A DNA stretch of 64,000 nucleotides, taken from positions 62,001-126,000 of the forward strand of contig NZ_CP048287.1 of the NCBI RefSeq assembly GCF_010365285.1, in the 5' to 3' direction. Of this stretch, positions 17,868-27,307 are shown one piece after another. Made by a program: the position numbers and the translations under genes. Source of the DNA: Paenibacillus rhizovicinus (GTDB lineage: Bacteria; Bacillota; Bacilli; Paenibacillales; Paenibacillaceae). How positions within the stretch are numbered: the stretch's first letter is position 1; each line of letters starts with the position of its first letter. The notes below the pieces were generated by a model. That model saw only the letters and a list, made by a program, of their open reading frames with translations. It had not been told where the DNA came from and did no database searches.

Positions 17868-18699
17868 GATCAGTCCAACTCGAGTTGTTTGATTGGAACG
17901 GGATGATGAACAAAGAGGCTGTCTCCGTGAATGACTACTATTGCGAATTCCAGCCCTATCGAGTCATCAGCGTAACGCTGCTGGCTACGAAGGCGATATC
18001 AAAGCGGAACGAAGCATTCGGGAGCTCGCGTCTCAAGGAGAACTCTGTTATAGCGATTGGAGCGGGCAAAGGATTTCGGATCAAGCATGCAGGGAAGGTC
18101 TATTCGAGCTTCTCGCGCGACTGTGGTGCATGAAGATCAACGGGAAGGTCAGTCGGGATATTTATCAAACCCCGCGCCTCCCGAAGGTCTACAATCCCGT
18201 CTTCGATGACCATCTCGCTTCTCGCATCCCGAAGGAAGTCATGAAGATGATTCCCCCGGATGTTCTCCTTGTCTTCTTAATGGAATACGAGGGGGACGAG
18301 CAGCGCGTCTACCATGTGACCTACCACGATGGCAAGCGCTGGTTTACCGCGGCGAACCTTTTCGATTACCGGAAGCGGAAATGGATGGACGGCAGGACGA
18401 CAAGGTTGTACGGCGAGCAGTTTCGAGCCGACTTGGAGCACCAATGGTGGACCCGGGAAGGGTACGAGAAAGCAAAAGCCGACAATCGGCTCGATCCGCA
18501 GGTAGCTGCCGTCTGGTCCAATTACGTGAAGTTCTACGGCCGCGATGAAGCGTTATGCCGCCTAGGGCTTCCTCCCGTTTCCACGGGATATAACGAGAGA
18601 CATTTTGAGGAGTGTGCCAAATATGGATGGTATTTCGAACGAGAGAGTAATCCACCGGTACAGCCGCGCAGAGGCAATCGCCGACGGACAATTGGTTGA
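17864..18699 (+). pseudogene. hypothetical element protein with an apparent one-base deletion
   Basis: Begins at the ATGA overlap (17864); the protein starts MRSVQLELFDWNG. After about 40 codons an apparent single-base loss near 17981-17984 moves the frame; the next frame continues as GYEGDIKAERSIRELASQ and stays open to 18699. Joined length would be about 278 residues. The family is unknown to me; a recognisable zinc or catalytic motif is absent. Its 3' end overlaps the DUF6573-like gene by 77 bases. Confidence 0.6.
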
Positions 18700-18985
18700 T
18701 ATAACGCGATGGACAACGCGGGCTGGCATTATTTACCCCGTCGCAGTTTCCATCGAAGTTTGGTCTTCCGTCACTGAGCCGGACAATCCGCTTCATATAT
18801 CCTTGCTTGGCCGCTTTGTCGCCATGCTGCGTGATGAAATGCGCAGAGGAAGCGGCGACTGGCTTGCGTACTCGCATGAAGTTGATCTTGACGGGTTATC
18901 AAAATCGCATGCCTTATATGTGACTTTGTTACCCGGTGACGAGCTCGAGCCGGTTGTTACGGTGACGATGAACGACGAAGACTAG
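18623..18985 (+). CDS. DUF6573-like protein
   Basis: A 120-residue protein containing YSRAEAIADGQLVDIT followed by AGIIYPVAVSIEVW, the typical start of the DUF6573 family found on plasmids, ICEs and phages; function unknown. GAGGAG lies ten bases before ATG 18623. The gene overlaps the end of the previous gene, as often in this dense region. Family call by recall; fairly sure. Confidence 0.6.
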   Translation: MDGISNERVIHRYSRAEAIADGQLVDITRWTTRAGIIYPVAVSIEVWSSVTEPDNPLHISLLGRFVAMLRDEMRRGSGDWLAYSHEVDLDGLSKSHALYVTLLPGDELEPVVTVTMNDED

Positions 18986-19549
18986 ATTATGGAGGTATTT
19001 CGGATGAAACAATCGATTTTGCGGACATTTCCACATCGACTGATAGGAGATTCGGCAAGTTTTGCAGATGCCTGGAAAGCGGATCCCGCTTCCGTTGGCC
19101 TCATGCAGCGACTTTTCGCTTTTTGCTACAAGTGGTATTTCACATGCAGCAGCATGCTGTCTACTTGTTTTGCTGCTTTCCATAAGCCGGTGAAGCGTGC
19201 AGAATACATGCCGGAATCCATCACCGTGGAACAAACTTGTTTAGCTATATCGAGGAGATGGAATGCTGCCTGCAGGTAGTCGAAATTGCGAAAGCAGGTC
19301 CCGCTCCTGCGGCACCTCTACCAGCAATGCTTCGTGTATCGCAGCTGAAGCGAAGCCTATACAGGCTTTGGGTTCTCATCCATAACCTGTTCGGCATTGC
19401 TCAATGGATTAACGTCTACACGTGCACACGGGCATATGGCGGCAGCGAAGCGGGCGGTTGGTACTATTTGAAGTACAGATGCGAGAAATCGCGTCAGGTT
19501 GGTTTCTGGGAGGCTGCGGCACTTCGACTTCATTGGCAATCACAGTACA

Positions 19550-20886
19550 GGGTCTGTAAAATAAATTGTGTAAACTCCTAAACCTATTAAAATGGAAGTA
19601 GAAGAAAGGTTGGGGAGTTACATGGGATTATGGACCAAGGAACAGCTGCGCCAGTTCATTAAAGAGAATAAGCTGGTCACCGCGCAAGATGCTCAGAATA
19701 CGTTGAAAGATCTCTTCGCCGAGACGATTCAAGAGATGCTGGAGGCGGAGATGGATACCCATTTGGGTTACGAGAAACATGAGGTAAAGAGCAAAACGAC
19801 ATCAAATAGTCGAAACGGTAAGAGTCGTAAGACACTCGTCAGCGAATACGGCGAGCAGGAAATTAGCGTACCACGAGACCGCCAAGGCGAGTTCGAACCC
19901 ATCGTGGTTAAGAAGCATCAGTCCAACGTAACGGGCATCGAGGATCAAATTGTAGCGCTCTACGCCAAGGGTGTAAGCACACGCGAGATCCAAGACCATC
20001 TGGCTAATCTGTACGGCATTGACGTCTCGCCAACGCTCATCTCAAATGTAACCAACAAGATTGTCCCGCTCATCAAGGAATGGCAGAATCGGCCGCTGCA
20101 GGGCGTTTACGCGGTCGTCTTTCTCGATGCGATCCACTTTAAAGTCAAGCAGGACGGCGCTATTGTAAACAAGGCTGCCTACATGGTCATTGGCATCGAT
20201 CTGGACGGAAACAAGGACGTTTTGGGCATGTGGATTGGCGAGCATGAGTCGGCCAAGTTCTGGCTTAGCGTGCTCAATGAGCTGAAGAATCGCGGCGTAC
20301 AAGACATTCTCATCACTTGCGTGGACAACCTATCGGGCTTCTCACAGGCCATCTCCGCCTGCTATCCGCAGACCGAAATCCAGAAGTGCATCATTCACCA
20401 GATTCGTAATTCTACACGATACGTCTCCTACAAGGATCTCAAGAAAGTGACGGCAGATCTAAAGCCCATCTACAAGGCTGTGACGGAAGAGGCTGCGCTG
20501 GTGGAACTGGATCGCTTTGAGGAAGTCTGGGGCACGAAGTACCCTCTCATCGTCCGTTCCTGGCGGAATAACTGGGACGAACTCGCGACGTTCTTCAAGT
20601 ACCCGCCTGAGATTCGAAAACTCATTTACACCACGAATATTATCGAAAGTTACCACCGGCAATTACGCAAAGTTACCAAAGGAAAGAGCATCTTCCCGTC
20701 TGACGAAGCGTTGTTAAAGATGCTCTATCTTTCCACGATGGATGTTATTCGTAAGTGGACAGGCCGGGTTCAGAACTGGGGGCAAATGCTGCTTCAGCTC
20801 TCGGTGTTCTTCCCAGATCGCGTCGGCCAGCACCTCCGTTAAAGAAACTGTTGTAAATGAGTTTACACATAATTATTGACAGACCC
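19550..20886 (+). mobile_element. IS256-family insertion sequence, copy 1 (1337 bp)
   Basis: Terminal inverted repeats of about 27 bp: left starts GGGTCTGTAAAATAAATT, right end (reverse complement) starts GGGTCTGTCAATAATTAT; both run on to GTGTAAACT. Perfect 8-bp target duplication ACAGTACA at 19542-19549 and 20887-20894, typical for IS256. It carries one intact transposase gene, so it may be active. Confidence 0.92.
19622..20842 (+). CDS. IS256-family transposase
   Basis: A 406-residue mutator-type (DDE) transposase. Conserved pieces: SRNGKSRKTLVSEYG, VSTREIQDHL, VVFLDAIHFKV (first D), ITCVDNLSGF (second D), KCIIHQIRNS, and TTNIIESYHRQLRK (E). I start at ATG 19622, as the family protein usually begins MGLWTKEQL; the frame is open to 19592. 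Full-length and uninterrupted. Confidence 0.93.
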   Translation: MGLWTKEQLRQFIKENKLVTAQDAQNTLKDLFAETIQEMLEAEMDTHLGYEKHEVKSKTTSNSRNGKSRKTLVSEYGEQEISVPRDRQGEFEPIVVKKHQSNVTGIEDQIVALYAKGVSTREIQDHLANLYGIDVSPTLISNVTNKIVPLIKEWQNRPLQGVYAVVFLDAIHFKVKQDGAIVNKAAYMVIGIDLDGNKDVLGMWIGEHESAKFWLSVLNELKNRGVQDILITCVDNLSGFSQAISACYPQTEIQKCIIHQIRNSTRYVSYKDLKKVTADLKPIYKAVTEEAALVELDRFEEVWGTKYPLIVRSWRNNWDELATFFKYPPEIRKLIYTTNIIESYHRQLRKVTKGKSIFPSDEALLKMLYLSTMDVIRKWTGRVQNWGQMLLQLSVFFPDRVGQHLR

Positions 20887-21061
20887 ACAGTACACGCTCA
20901 GCCATAAATGGGGGAGTCTTTATTCTCAGACCGGCGGGCAAGACATCATCGTCCTCATTGAGACAACGAGGGCAGCCAGCATGACGAAGCGAGCGCCGCG
21001 ATTCGGAGAATATGAAGCGCCGATTTTCTCTAATCTAATTACGAGAAATCAGGCAACAAGG

Positions 21062-21129
21062 TAGGTAATTCATACTTAAAGGGAGGGAAGCTCCGCTGCA
21101 ACATTGGCGGGGTTTCCCGCCTTCGTTGC
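21062..21129 (+). promoter_or_regulatory. structured leader R3 before the TGT-like gene
   Basis: Third member of the leader family. After GTAGGTAATTC come GGGAGGGAAGC and a stem GCAAC (21108-21112) pairing with GTTGC around a GGCGGG-GTTT-CCCGCC hairpin. The stem bases differ from TGCCA/TGGCA in R1 and R2 but pairing is kept, i.e. compensatory change. ATG 21130 follows directly; without the hairpin, GGAGG would be ten bases away. Confidence 0.6.
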
Positions 21130-22065
21130 ATGAGCAATATAATGAGCAAAAAGGAAATTCTAACAACGCAAGATATTCTGGCCATTGTCTCCTCGTTTCG
21201 TGATAGGCGCTATCCGGACAAGTCGATTGAAGAAGTGCTCGCTATTGCCAATTGCAATGCTGCATTCTCCATTGAAGACGCGATCGAAGCTACGTGTTCA
21301 CAAGCGGAAATTGAGAGCCATCTTCATTCGGTGTACCTGTGTGATACATTAGATAGCCCTGATAACGAAGACGATGGTTATACGGATCCGAAAGAAGATG
21401 TGGGCTTCTGGCGTACCGGTATTCGTATTTTCCTGCTATCCATGGAGGGCTATGATATGACCGGTCACTATCAAGCGAAGGCTTCAGAGAAGGAGCGGAC
21501 ATTTCTTCGTAAATTTGGCAAAGAGGGATACGTCTTCTTTACGGTGAAAGGGCATCGTCCAAACACGATTCAGAAGGTCACGAAGGACTACATTTACGTC
21601 ACAACGGAAAAGAGCGAGAAACCGAATCGTATTCCGCGGGCAAGCCTTCGGCGCGCTTTGTCGGTGCTCTTCTACCGCCGAGTAACGACGCTCAAAGCGC
21701 TAATTCGAATTAATTCATTCTCCAGTGCAATCGCCGGACTGATAAAGACGATTATGAGCGATATTTGCAAGGTGACGGAGACGAAGAGTAGGGCGGTTCG
21801 ATTGACGCTGCGCGGACTACGCTACATCTTCAGCGGAGTCAGTAAAGGAATGGATGATGCGCGCATTGTAAGGGAAAACGGAGGGAGATTTTTGCTCCTA
21901 AGTTATTACTACTTACGTTCGGACCCATCCTACAGCTGGAAACAACGTCTTCGCGAGCTAGGTTATGAGGGACGTTGCGTCATCCTGGATCCAGGCGGAA
22001 AATCGTACTATGAAGCGGTTCAGAAGGGGAAAAATCCGAATGTAATATTTCATCATTGGTTGTAA
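21130..22065 (+). pseudogene. TGT-like TIM-barrel protein, 5' part, cut by a 7.3-kb insertion
   Basis: Roughly 300 genuine residues. The C-terminal part (FLLLSYYYLRSD, then VILDPGGKSYYEAVQKGKNP) resembles the start of the TIM barrel of tRNA-guanine transglycosylase (TGT)-like proteins, including the DNA-modifying DpdA-type group. The remaining barrel is found in frame at 29331-29664, after a CCGA direct repeat (22036-22039 and 29328-29331). The last eight residues before the stop at 22065 come from the inserted DNA. Start at ATG 21130 right after leader R3; a second in-frame ATG lies at 21142. The function of the intact protein (tRNA or DNA base exchange) is inferred only. Confidence 0.65.
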
Positions 22066-22362
22066 ATGTTTCAAGAAAAGCTGTAAGTTTTGTTTCTAGA
22101 AAACTCACATTCGTTTGATTGTATATTTATACAATCGGGGTGCTTGTTGCAGCATTAATGGATACAACGGTATAAAATATGCTGGAGACACGGCTCAGAA
22201 GCAAGCCAATATATGAATTACGCATTATTTAACGTTTAAGCCGGATAAGTGACCTAGGAATTAAGCAGTGATGCGAAATTCTAGAAATACTTTGAGCAAG
22301 CTAAGCCGGCCTGATACATGGGGATATTTATGTCGTGAAAAAACGACAATATAGTCCGTAAA
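22066..22362 (+). other. structured non-coding segment, possible group I intron remnant
   Basis: No ORF. Several stable stems: GATTGTATA with TATACAATC (22117-22136), CTAGGAATT with AAATTCTAG, and GTCGT-GAAAAA-ACGAC directly followed by AATATAGTCC. The latter order (a P8-like hairpin and then ATATAGTCC) resembles the 3' core (element S) of group I introns. A candidate partner strand GTGACCTA is imperfect. The segment was cut by IS256 copy 2 and continues after 23708. Resemblance only; I could not place P, Q and R convincingly. Confidence 0.25.
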
Positions 22363-23700
22363 GACGACGTAAAATTGTTTGTGTACCAGCGAGAAGGGAC
22401 TCTACTCAATGACTATCATACCCGAAAACCAGCTCACAATCCTATTTGAAAATCTTGTCACCCAGTTTGTGAAGGACAATTTGGAAGGCATCATGAAAGC
22501 GGAAATCCAGCAATTCATGAACGATCATCCCGAAGAACGCAATAGCCGTAACGGGTATTACACGCGCGGCTTGCACACCAAGTACGGTCAGATCGACGAA
22601 CTTGAAGTACCAAGCGATCGCAATGGCGCTTTTCAGACGCAAGTGTTTGAACCCTATCAACGTCGAGACGGCTGGCTAGAAGAGGCGGTGATTCAAATGT
22701 ACAAAAGCGGTATGGGCACGCGTGACGTCGCTCGCTTTATTGAAAGTATGTTTGGCAGTCACTATTCTCCGACGACGATCAGCAACATTACGGCAACTGT
22801 CCTGGAAGATATCCAGAACTGGCAGCAACGTCCGCTAGCCAAGCGCTACAGCGTGATTTACTTGGATGGCATGTACGTAAAACTCAAGCGCAGCACAGTA
22901 AGCGGCGAGGTCATCTATTTCGCGATGGGTATTGACGAAGAGGGCCATCGACAAATCCTTGGTTTCTACATCGGCGGACAAGAGAGCTCAAATGGCTGGA
23001 AAGACGTTCTGAAAGATCTGTACAGCCGAGGCGTGCAAGAAGTATTGCTAGGCGTCTTTGACGGGCTTCCGGGCTTAGAAGACGCTTTTCGCGAAGCGTA
23101 TCCAAAAGCGGATGTGCAGCATTGTGTTGTACATAAAGTCCGTTCCACGTTTCCCAAAATTCGAATAGAGCACAAGACCGACTTTATTGAAGGGTTGAAG
23201 ACGATTTACAATGCGCCTGATCATGACTGTGCTCTTGCCGCCTTTGATACTTTCAAAGCCAAGTGGAACAAGCTGTACGCAAAAGAAGTGACGTCTTGGG
23301 AAGACCAGTTGACGACGCTGTTAGCCTTTTACAAGTACCTACGGCAGATTAAGAAAGCCATTTACACGTCCAACCCGATCGAGCGCATGAACAAAGAAAT
23401 CCGGAAACGTCTAAAGCCAATGAACAGCCTGACGAATATGGATGCCGCAGAAAAAATTGTTTACTTAGACGTTACGGCCTACAACGAGCGATTCGAGCAC
23501 CGCGTAATCCCTGGCTTCGGCGATACCGAGATCAAGCTAGCTAGCGGAGCTATTTGAAGCGCGCTATGGAGCAGAAAAAGGCTAGCACTGATTGATTCTA
23601 CATGGCTGTCTTGGAGGGAGAACTCCCCCTCCAAGACAGCCAGTTCATACAAGCTTCAGAGGATACTTACACGACCTTACACAAACTTCTTGACGCTACC
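22363..23700 (+). mobile_element. IS256-family insertion sequence, copy 2 (1338 bp)
   Basis: Different IS256-family member from copy 1. The 8-bp target duplication TCCGTAAA occurs at 22355-22362 and 23701-23708. Ends are imperfect inverted repeats: left GACGACGTAAAATT and right (reverse complement) GGTAGCGTCAAGAA, both followed by GTTTGTGTA. A strong GGCTGTCTTGGAGGG hairpin (about 23604-23643) lies downstream of the transposase gene, still inside the IS. Confidence 0.85.
22409..23557 (+). CDS. IS256-family transposase (second type)
   Basis: A 382-residue mutator-type transposase, only distantly like copy 1. Visible family features: NSRNGYYTRGL, VPSDRNGAF, IQMYKSGMGTRDVARF, VIYLDGMYVKL (first D), LLGVFDGLPGL (second D), HCVVHKVRS, and TSNPIERMNKEIRKR (E). 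ATG 22409 with GAGAAGGGA upstream; the longer TTG frame has no better SD. Appears intact. Confidence 0.92.
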   Translation: MTIIPENQLTILFENLVTQFVKDNLEGIMKAEIQQFMNDHPEERNSRNGYYTRGLHTKYGQIDELEVPSDRNGAFQTQVFEPYQRRDGWLEEAVIQMYKSGMGTRDVARFIESMFGSHYSPTTISNITATVLEDIQNWQQRPLAKRYSVIYLDGMYVKLKRSTVSGEVIYFAMGIDEEGHRQILGFYIGGQESSNGWKDVLKDLYSRGVQEVLLGVFDGLPGLEDAFREAYPKADVQHCVVHKVRSTFPKIRIEHKTDFIEGLKTIYNAPDHDCALAAFDTFKAKWNKLYAKEVTSWEDQLTTLLAFYKYLRQIKKAIYTSNPIERMNKEIRKRLKPMNSLTNMDAAEKIVYLDVTAYNERFEHRVIPGFGDTEIKLASGAI

Positions 23701-23952
23701 TCCGTAAAGAAAAGAACCTTGATATGTAAGGTACTTTTTACATTTATGTCGATGTTCTGCCTAAGAATCGTCCTTTTTCCATCCGAGGATTTTTAGGACA
23801 AAATGCTTACTTCTTACATGGATTTTTCATATGGATTAACTCGAAAAATGGTAATATATATCTGTATTTAGATTTTATGTGGATAAGAAGAGTGGTGAGC
23901 CTATTTCCATTGATTTTATAGGAGATCCAATAATAAGAAATTTGGAGTGATT
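23701..23952 (+). other. non-coding stretch between IS256 copy 2 and the McrBC-like operon
   Basis: AT-rich. The first part continues the structured segment cut by the IS (TSD, then CTTGATATGTAAGG). The rest, including GGTAATATATAT near 23850, probably holds the promoter of the operon downstream, but I cannot fix -35 and -10 boxes. No convincing gene. Confidence 0.4.
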
Positions 23953-25269
23953 ATGTTGAATGAGTCTGATTTATTTGTGGAGTTACTTGATGAGAAAGAG
24001 CTTAATAGAGTTGTCAAGAAATTAAATGTTGTAATTGAAGGGTTTAGAGCAGGAAATGCACCAATAGGGAAAATGAGAGATAAATTGAAGTCTATTTTTA
24101 GAACAGGACTAACTGATAATAGAAAAAAAAGTAAACCAGGTACTACTGTCTTTCTAGACGTGTTAAATTTATATACCATTTCCCATATGGATACAATCAG
24201 CAACGAGCAATATTTAGCGGTGTTGTCTGAATGTAAATTCCCTGATCATGTTAAGTTTGCTTATACGTGGGCAAAACGTAATGATATCGGCCGAGATATT
24301 CTGCCGGATCTGATTAGTCGACACGAAAAAAACGAAGTTTTGTTTGATTACAATACCAAAATTGAAACCGAACGTGAAGCTGTAGAACATGTGAAGGGCT
24401 TCAATTTGATCGGTAGCCAGGTTCGTTCGACGAAACTCATTGAGCTGGTTGAGCAGAAGATGGATAGTGCAGCAAAGGAAAAGTTAGCTCTCATTGAAAA
24501 ACGAGTTCATTCATTAGAATTGCATGAAATCATAAAGGTTGAAAATGTATTGACGACAGAACTTGAGTGTTCATCCTCCCTCATTTACTTTGCCTTTGCA
24601 AAATTAAGGAGTGACCTGGATCAAGAAGTTAGGTGTTACTATGCAACATCGGTACTTATCCAAATGTTTGACGAAAAGAGTGATATGCTGAAACATTTAC
24701 ATGATGAGGTAAACGCACAAAAGAAGAGCACGAGGTTAATGAAAAAGGAGATTAAAGACGCGAATGAAACGTTAGCTATAGAAACAGAGAAGAATATTAG
24801 ATTTATAAAAGAAGCAGCAGATAAGGAACAACAACTTCGAGAAGAACACCAAAATCAAATGAATGCGCTTAAACTTCAATTTGAAACTCACCTTGAAACG
24901 CTTAAAGCGGATTCTCAAGAAGCCAAAAACAATGTGATTCCATGGTTAGACCGCATTGCAGGTTGGGCCGGTGAAAGAGATCCCGTTCATGAGTTTGCGA
25001 TTATTTACTCTCAACAGACAGAAATCTTTATTGAACTCTATCCTGAAATTACATCCTTTTCAAAAGAAGAATGGAAGCATTCCGTTACTGAACTATCGCA
25101 GTACCCGCATATCTACGTACAGCGTGATGGATTCAGCACTAGGGAACTTATGGAGATACATCAAAAGATCAAGCATGCTGTTACGTTCAATGCAGCCGGC
25201 GATAAAGAGCTAATCGAACATGTAGAAGAAATTAAGAAGAGAGAAGGTGTTCTATTTGTCAATATATGA
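23953..25269 (+). CDS. coiled-coil protein of the McrBC-like system
   Basis: A 438-residue protein, first gene of a three-gene operon. It has no enzymatic motif; a long predicted coiled coil (about residues 245-325, rich in Glu, Lys, Gln and Leu) sits between an N-terminal helical part and a C-terminal part. Start ATG 23953 has TTGGAG upstream. Its 3' end overlaps the McrB-like gene by 23 bases. Coiled-coil partners of McrBC are known in the expanded McrBC superfamily; this one could be the target- or RNA-sensing subunit (inference). Base composition is AT-richer than neighbouring backbone genes. Confidence 0.6.
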   Translation: MLNESDLFVELLDEKELNRVVKKLNVVIEGFRAGNAPIGKMRDKLKSIFRTGLTDNRKKSKPGTTVFLDVLNLYTISHMDTISNEQYLAVLSECKFPDHVKFAYTWAKRNDIGRDILPDLISRHEKNEVLFDYNTKIETEREAVEHVKGFNLIGSQVRSTKLIELVEQKMDSAAKEKLALIEKRVHSLELHEIIKVENVLTTELECSSSLIYFAFAKLRSDLDQEVRCYYATSVLIQMFDEKSDMLKHLHDEVNAQKKSTRLMKKEIKDANETLAIETEKNIRFIKEAADKEQQLREEHQNQMNALKLQFETHLETLKADSQEAKNNVIPWLDRIAGWAGERDPVHEFAIIYSQQTEIFIELYPEITSFSKEEWKHSVTELSQYPHIYVQRDGFSTRELMEIHQKIKHAVTFNAAGDKELIEHVEEIKKREGVLFVNI

Positions 25270-27307
25270 TACAGCTATTCGGTTCGACCCACACACCCAT
25301 GAGACAAAAAAGGCGCTTGAAAATACGCGGTCAAGCTTAGTGCTCGGGGTACTAGCTCACGATGTCGATAGATATCCTTCAGCAAGAGATCATTACCCGA
25401 TCACTGTAAACTCAAAGGGAACTGGCATCTTAATGTATATTCGCCCCATTTCGAAAGAGCCTGAGATTATTTCATTATTAGATAACTACTTATCAAGCCC
25501 ATTATACGTCGGAAAACCAAAAGAACATCTTGGTTCCCACCTGCCGCCATCGTTTAAGTACGAGTCTAATCATGATAGACAAGTCGAGATCCTTAAACAA
25601 AAGTTTGAAAATAAAGTGTTCCTGTTTCGGCCTCGGATTACATACCTGGACAATACGAAAATCTTCAAAAACTTTGAGATTGCCGGCAACTTAGAAGAGT
25701 GGAAAGAAGGGACTGAATATGAGCCTGTTCCTAAAATTACAAACTTATCATCCGATGAATTTGAACTCAAATTACAACAAGGGGAGTCTATTCTATTAAA
25801 AGACTTCGATTATAACAAAATTGGGCCTCAATATGTTATTTGTGATGACTTTCTCTATTACTTCAAAAATGGCTGGGCGTCTTTAGATCAAAAACAATGG
25901 GCTCCGCACAACGTGCCGGCTATCACGAAAACGAATGTTGAATGGTTCAACCACTTTATTTTTGGGACAGAATCACTTTGGTTTATTGATACGGCATTTT
26001 TAACCAATATTCCAGCTCATAAGTGGGAATCTATCGCCACTATTCATGCAGAAGATGAGAAGGAAACTCCTGTCGAAACTTTCGATACTTCTTCGAGTAA
26101 GCAATCAGCTCCACAAACAGCGAAAATGTCCGATAAGCCATCTTCCCATGAAGAACATCAATTTCTAGAGCATTTATGGAATATTACGCGTGAGAATGGT
26201 CTTTATTATTCCATGGATACGTTAGTAAATTTTCATATCTCCGTAAAAACTAATCCGGTTACAATCTTATCCGGCATGTCCGGAACAGGTAAAACTAGAC
26301 TGGCTCTGTTGTACGCGGAGGCACTTGGTCTGTATTCCTCAACCGGACTATTAGAGGGAGAAAAGAACAGAATGCTAGTCATTCCAATTAGTCCAGCTTA
26401 TACCGAACCTGACGATTTAATGGGGCATCTTAACGCCTCCACAAATCTATATGTACCATCGGATACAGGATTTGCTGACTTCTTGATCCAAGCGCAAAAC
26501 GATGAACAAAACATGTATATGGTGATATTCGATGAAATGAACCTTTCTCAGGTTGAACATTGGTTTGCGCCATTTATCAGCCGGCTCGAGTTGACGGAAG
26601 AGCTTAAAGAATTACAGCTGTATTCATCTAATCAAGTGTGTCATAACAATGCCAAATATCCACCAACTGTACGACTCGGAAACAATCTGTTGTTCATCGG
26701 AACTGCGAATTTGGATGAAACCACACGAAATTTCTCCGATCGTCTGCTTGATCGTGTAAACATCGTCGTCCCGGAGAAAATATCATTTAAAGAATTCTTC
26801 GAAGCGAGAGTTAACAATCGAGATGAAGATGACGATTATGGTAGCGAGTTATCTGATAAATACCGGAACCGCGATGTTTACAGAGGGTGGGCTTCAGGTT
26901 TTGATGTTTGGAATGCATTTACTGTTGATGAAATGGACTTCTTTGAAGGGCTACACCGCATTATCAATGATGCTGACCCGCAAAAAGGAGTTTCATTCCG
27001 AGCACTGAAGAAAATTGCAGAGTATATCAAAGCGATTCCTTTAAACGGTGAAAATCAGCCTTACTTAGATCGACGCCTTGTCATTGACCTACAGGTGAAG
27101 CAGCGCATATTGACCAAGATTAGAGGATCAAGTGAACAATTCCGCGATCTAATAGGCGTAGCTGCTGATGGAGTGAGCACTATCAATGGTCAGTTATTTG
27201 CTCATTTTACGGATACGACCGCATTATCGATGAGTGACTTTTCCAACACCATGAATGAAATAAGACGCAAGGCCAGGGAGCTGCACATGTATGACTATGC
27301 AACCTAG
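25247..27307 (+). CDS. McrB-like AAA+ motor of a restriction system
   Basis: A 686-residue protein. The C-terminal half is an McrB-type AAA+ domain: Walker A GMSGTGKTRL (from about residue 343), Walker B VIFDEMNLSQ (D429, E430), the sensor-like FIGTANLDETTRNFS and an arginine-rich LLDR. McrB usually hydrolyses GTP; the nucleotide preference here cannot be read from sequence. The N-terminal ~320 residues probably hold the recognition region, with no domain I can name. GTG start 25247; TTG 25256 is an alternative with better SD spacing. It overlaps both neighbours, so the three products are made together. Confidence 0.85.
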   Translation: MFYLSIYDTAIRFDPHTHETKKALENTRSSLVLGVLAHDVDRYPSARDHYPITVNSKGTGILMYIRPISKEPEIISLLDNYLSSPLYVGKPKEHLGSHLPPSFKYESNHDRQVEILKQKFENKVFLFRPRITYLDNTKIFKNFEIAGNLEEWKEGTEYEPVPKITNLSSDEFELKLQQGESILLKDFDYNKIGPQYVICDDFLYYFKNGWASLDQKQWAPHNVPAITKTNVEWFNHFIFGTESLWFIDTAFLTNIPAHKWESIATIHAEDEKETPVETFDTSSSKQSAPQTAKMSDKPSSHEEHQFLEHLWNITRENGLYYSMDTLVNFHISVKTNPVTILSGMSGTGKTRLALLYAEALGLYSSTGLLEGEKNRMLVIPISPAYTEPDDLMGHLNASTNLYVPSDTGFADFLIQAQNDEQNMYMVIFDEMNLSQVEHWFAPFISRLELTEELKELQLYSSNQVCHNNAKYPPTVRLGNNLLFIGTANLDETTRNFSDRLLDRVNIVVPEKISFKEFFEARVNNRDEDDDYGSELSDKYRNRDVYRGWASGFDVWNAFTVDEMDFFEGLHRIINDADPQKGVSFRALKKIAEYIKAIPLNGENQPYLDRRLVIDLQVKQRILTKIRGSSEQFRDLIGVAADGVSTINGQLFAHFTDTTALSMSDFSNTMNEIRRKARELHMYDYAT

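Larger units (their letters stand above)
19004..21064 (+). pseudogene. hypothetical element gene, frameshifted and interrupted by IS256
   Basis: ATG 19004 is preceded by GGAGGTATTTCGG. The frame runs to about 19235, where an apparent one-base loss moves it to the frame LFSYIEEMECCLQVVEI. That frame is cut at 19549 by an IS256 element. After the IS (20887 on), the same frame resumes: joining at one copy of the 8-bp target repeat gives WQSQYTLSHKWGSLYSQ and stays open to 21064. Ancestral length is about 240 residues. Family unknown. The exact restoration shows the IS inserted into a gene that was then intact in this frame. Confidence 0.7.

Noticed and set aside
22066-22362. Group II intron
   Set aside because: No GTGYG-type 5' end, no domain V-like hairpin and no reverse transcriptase gene.
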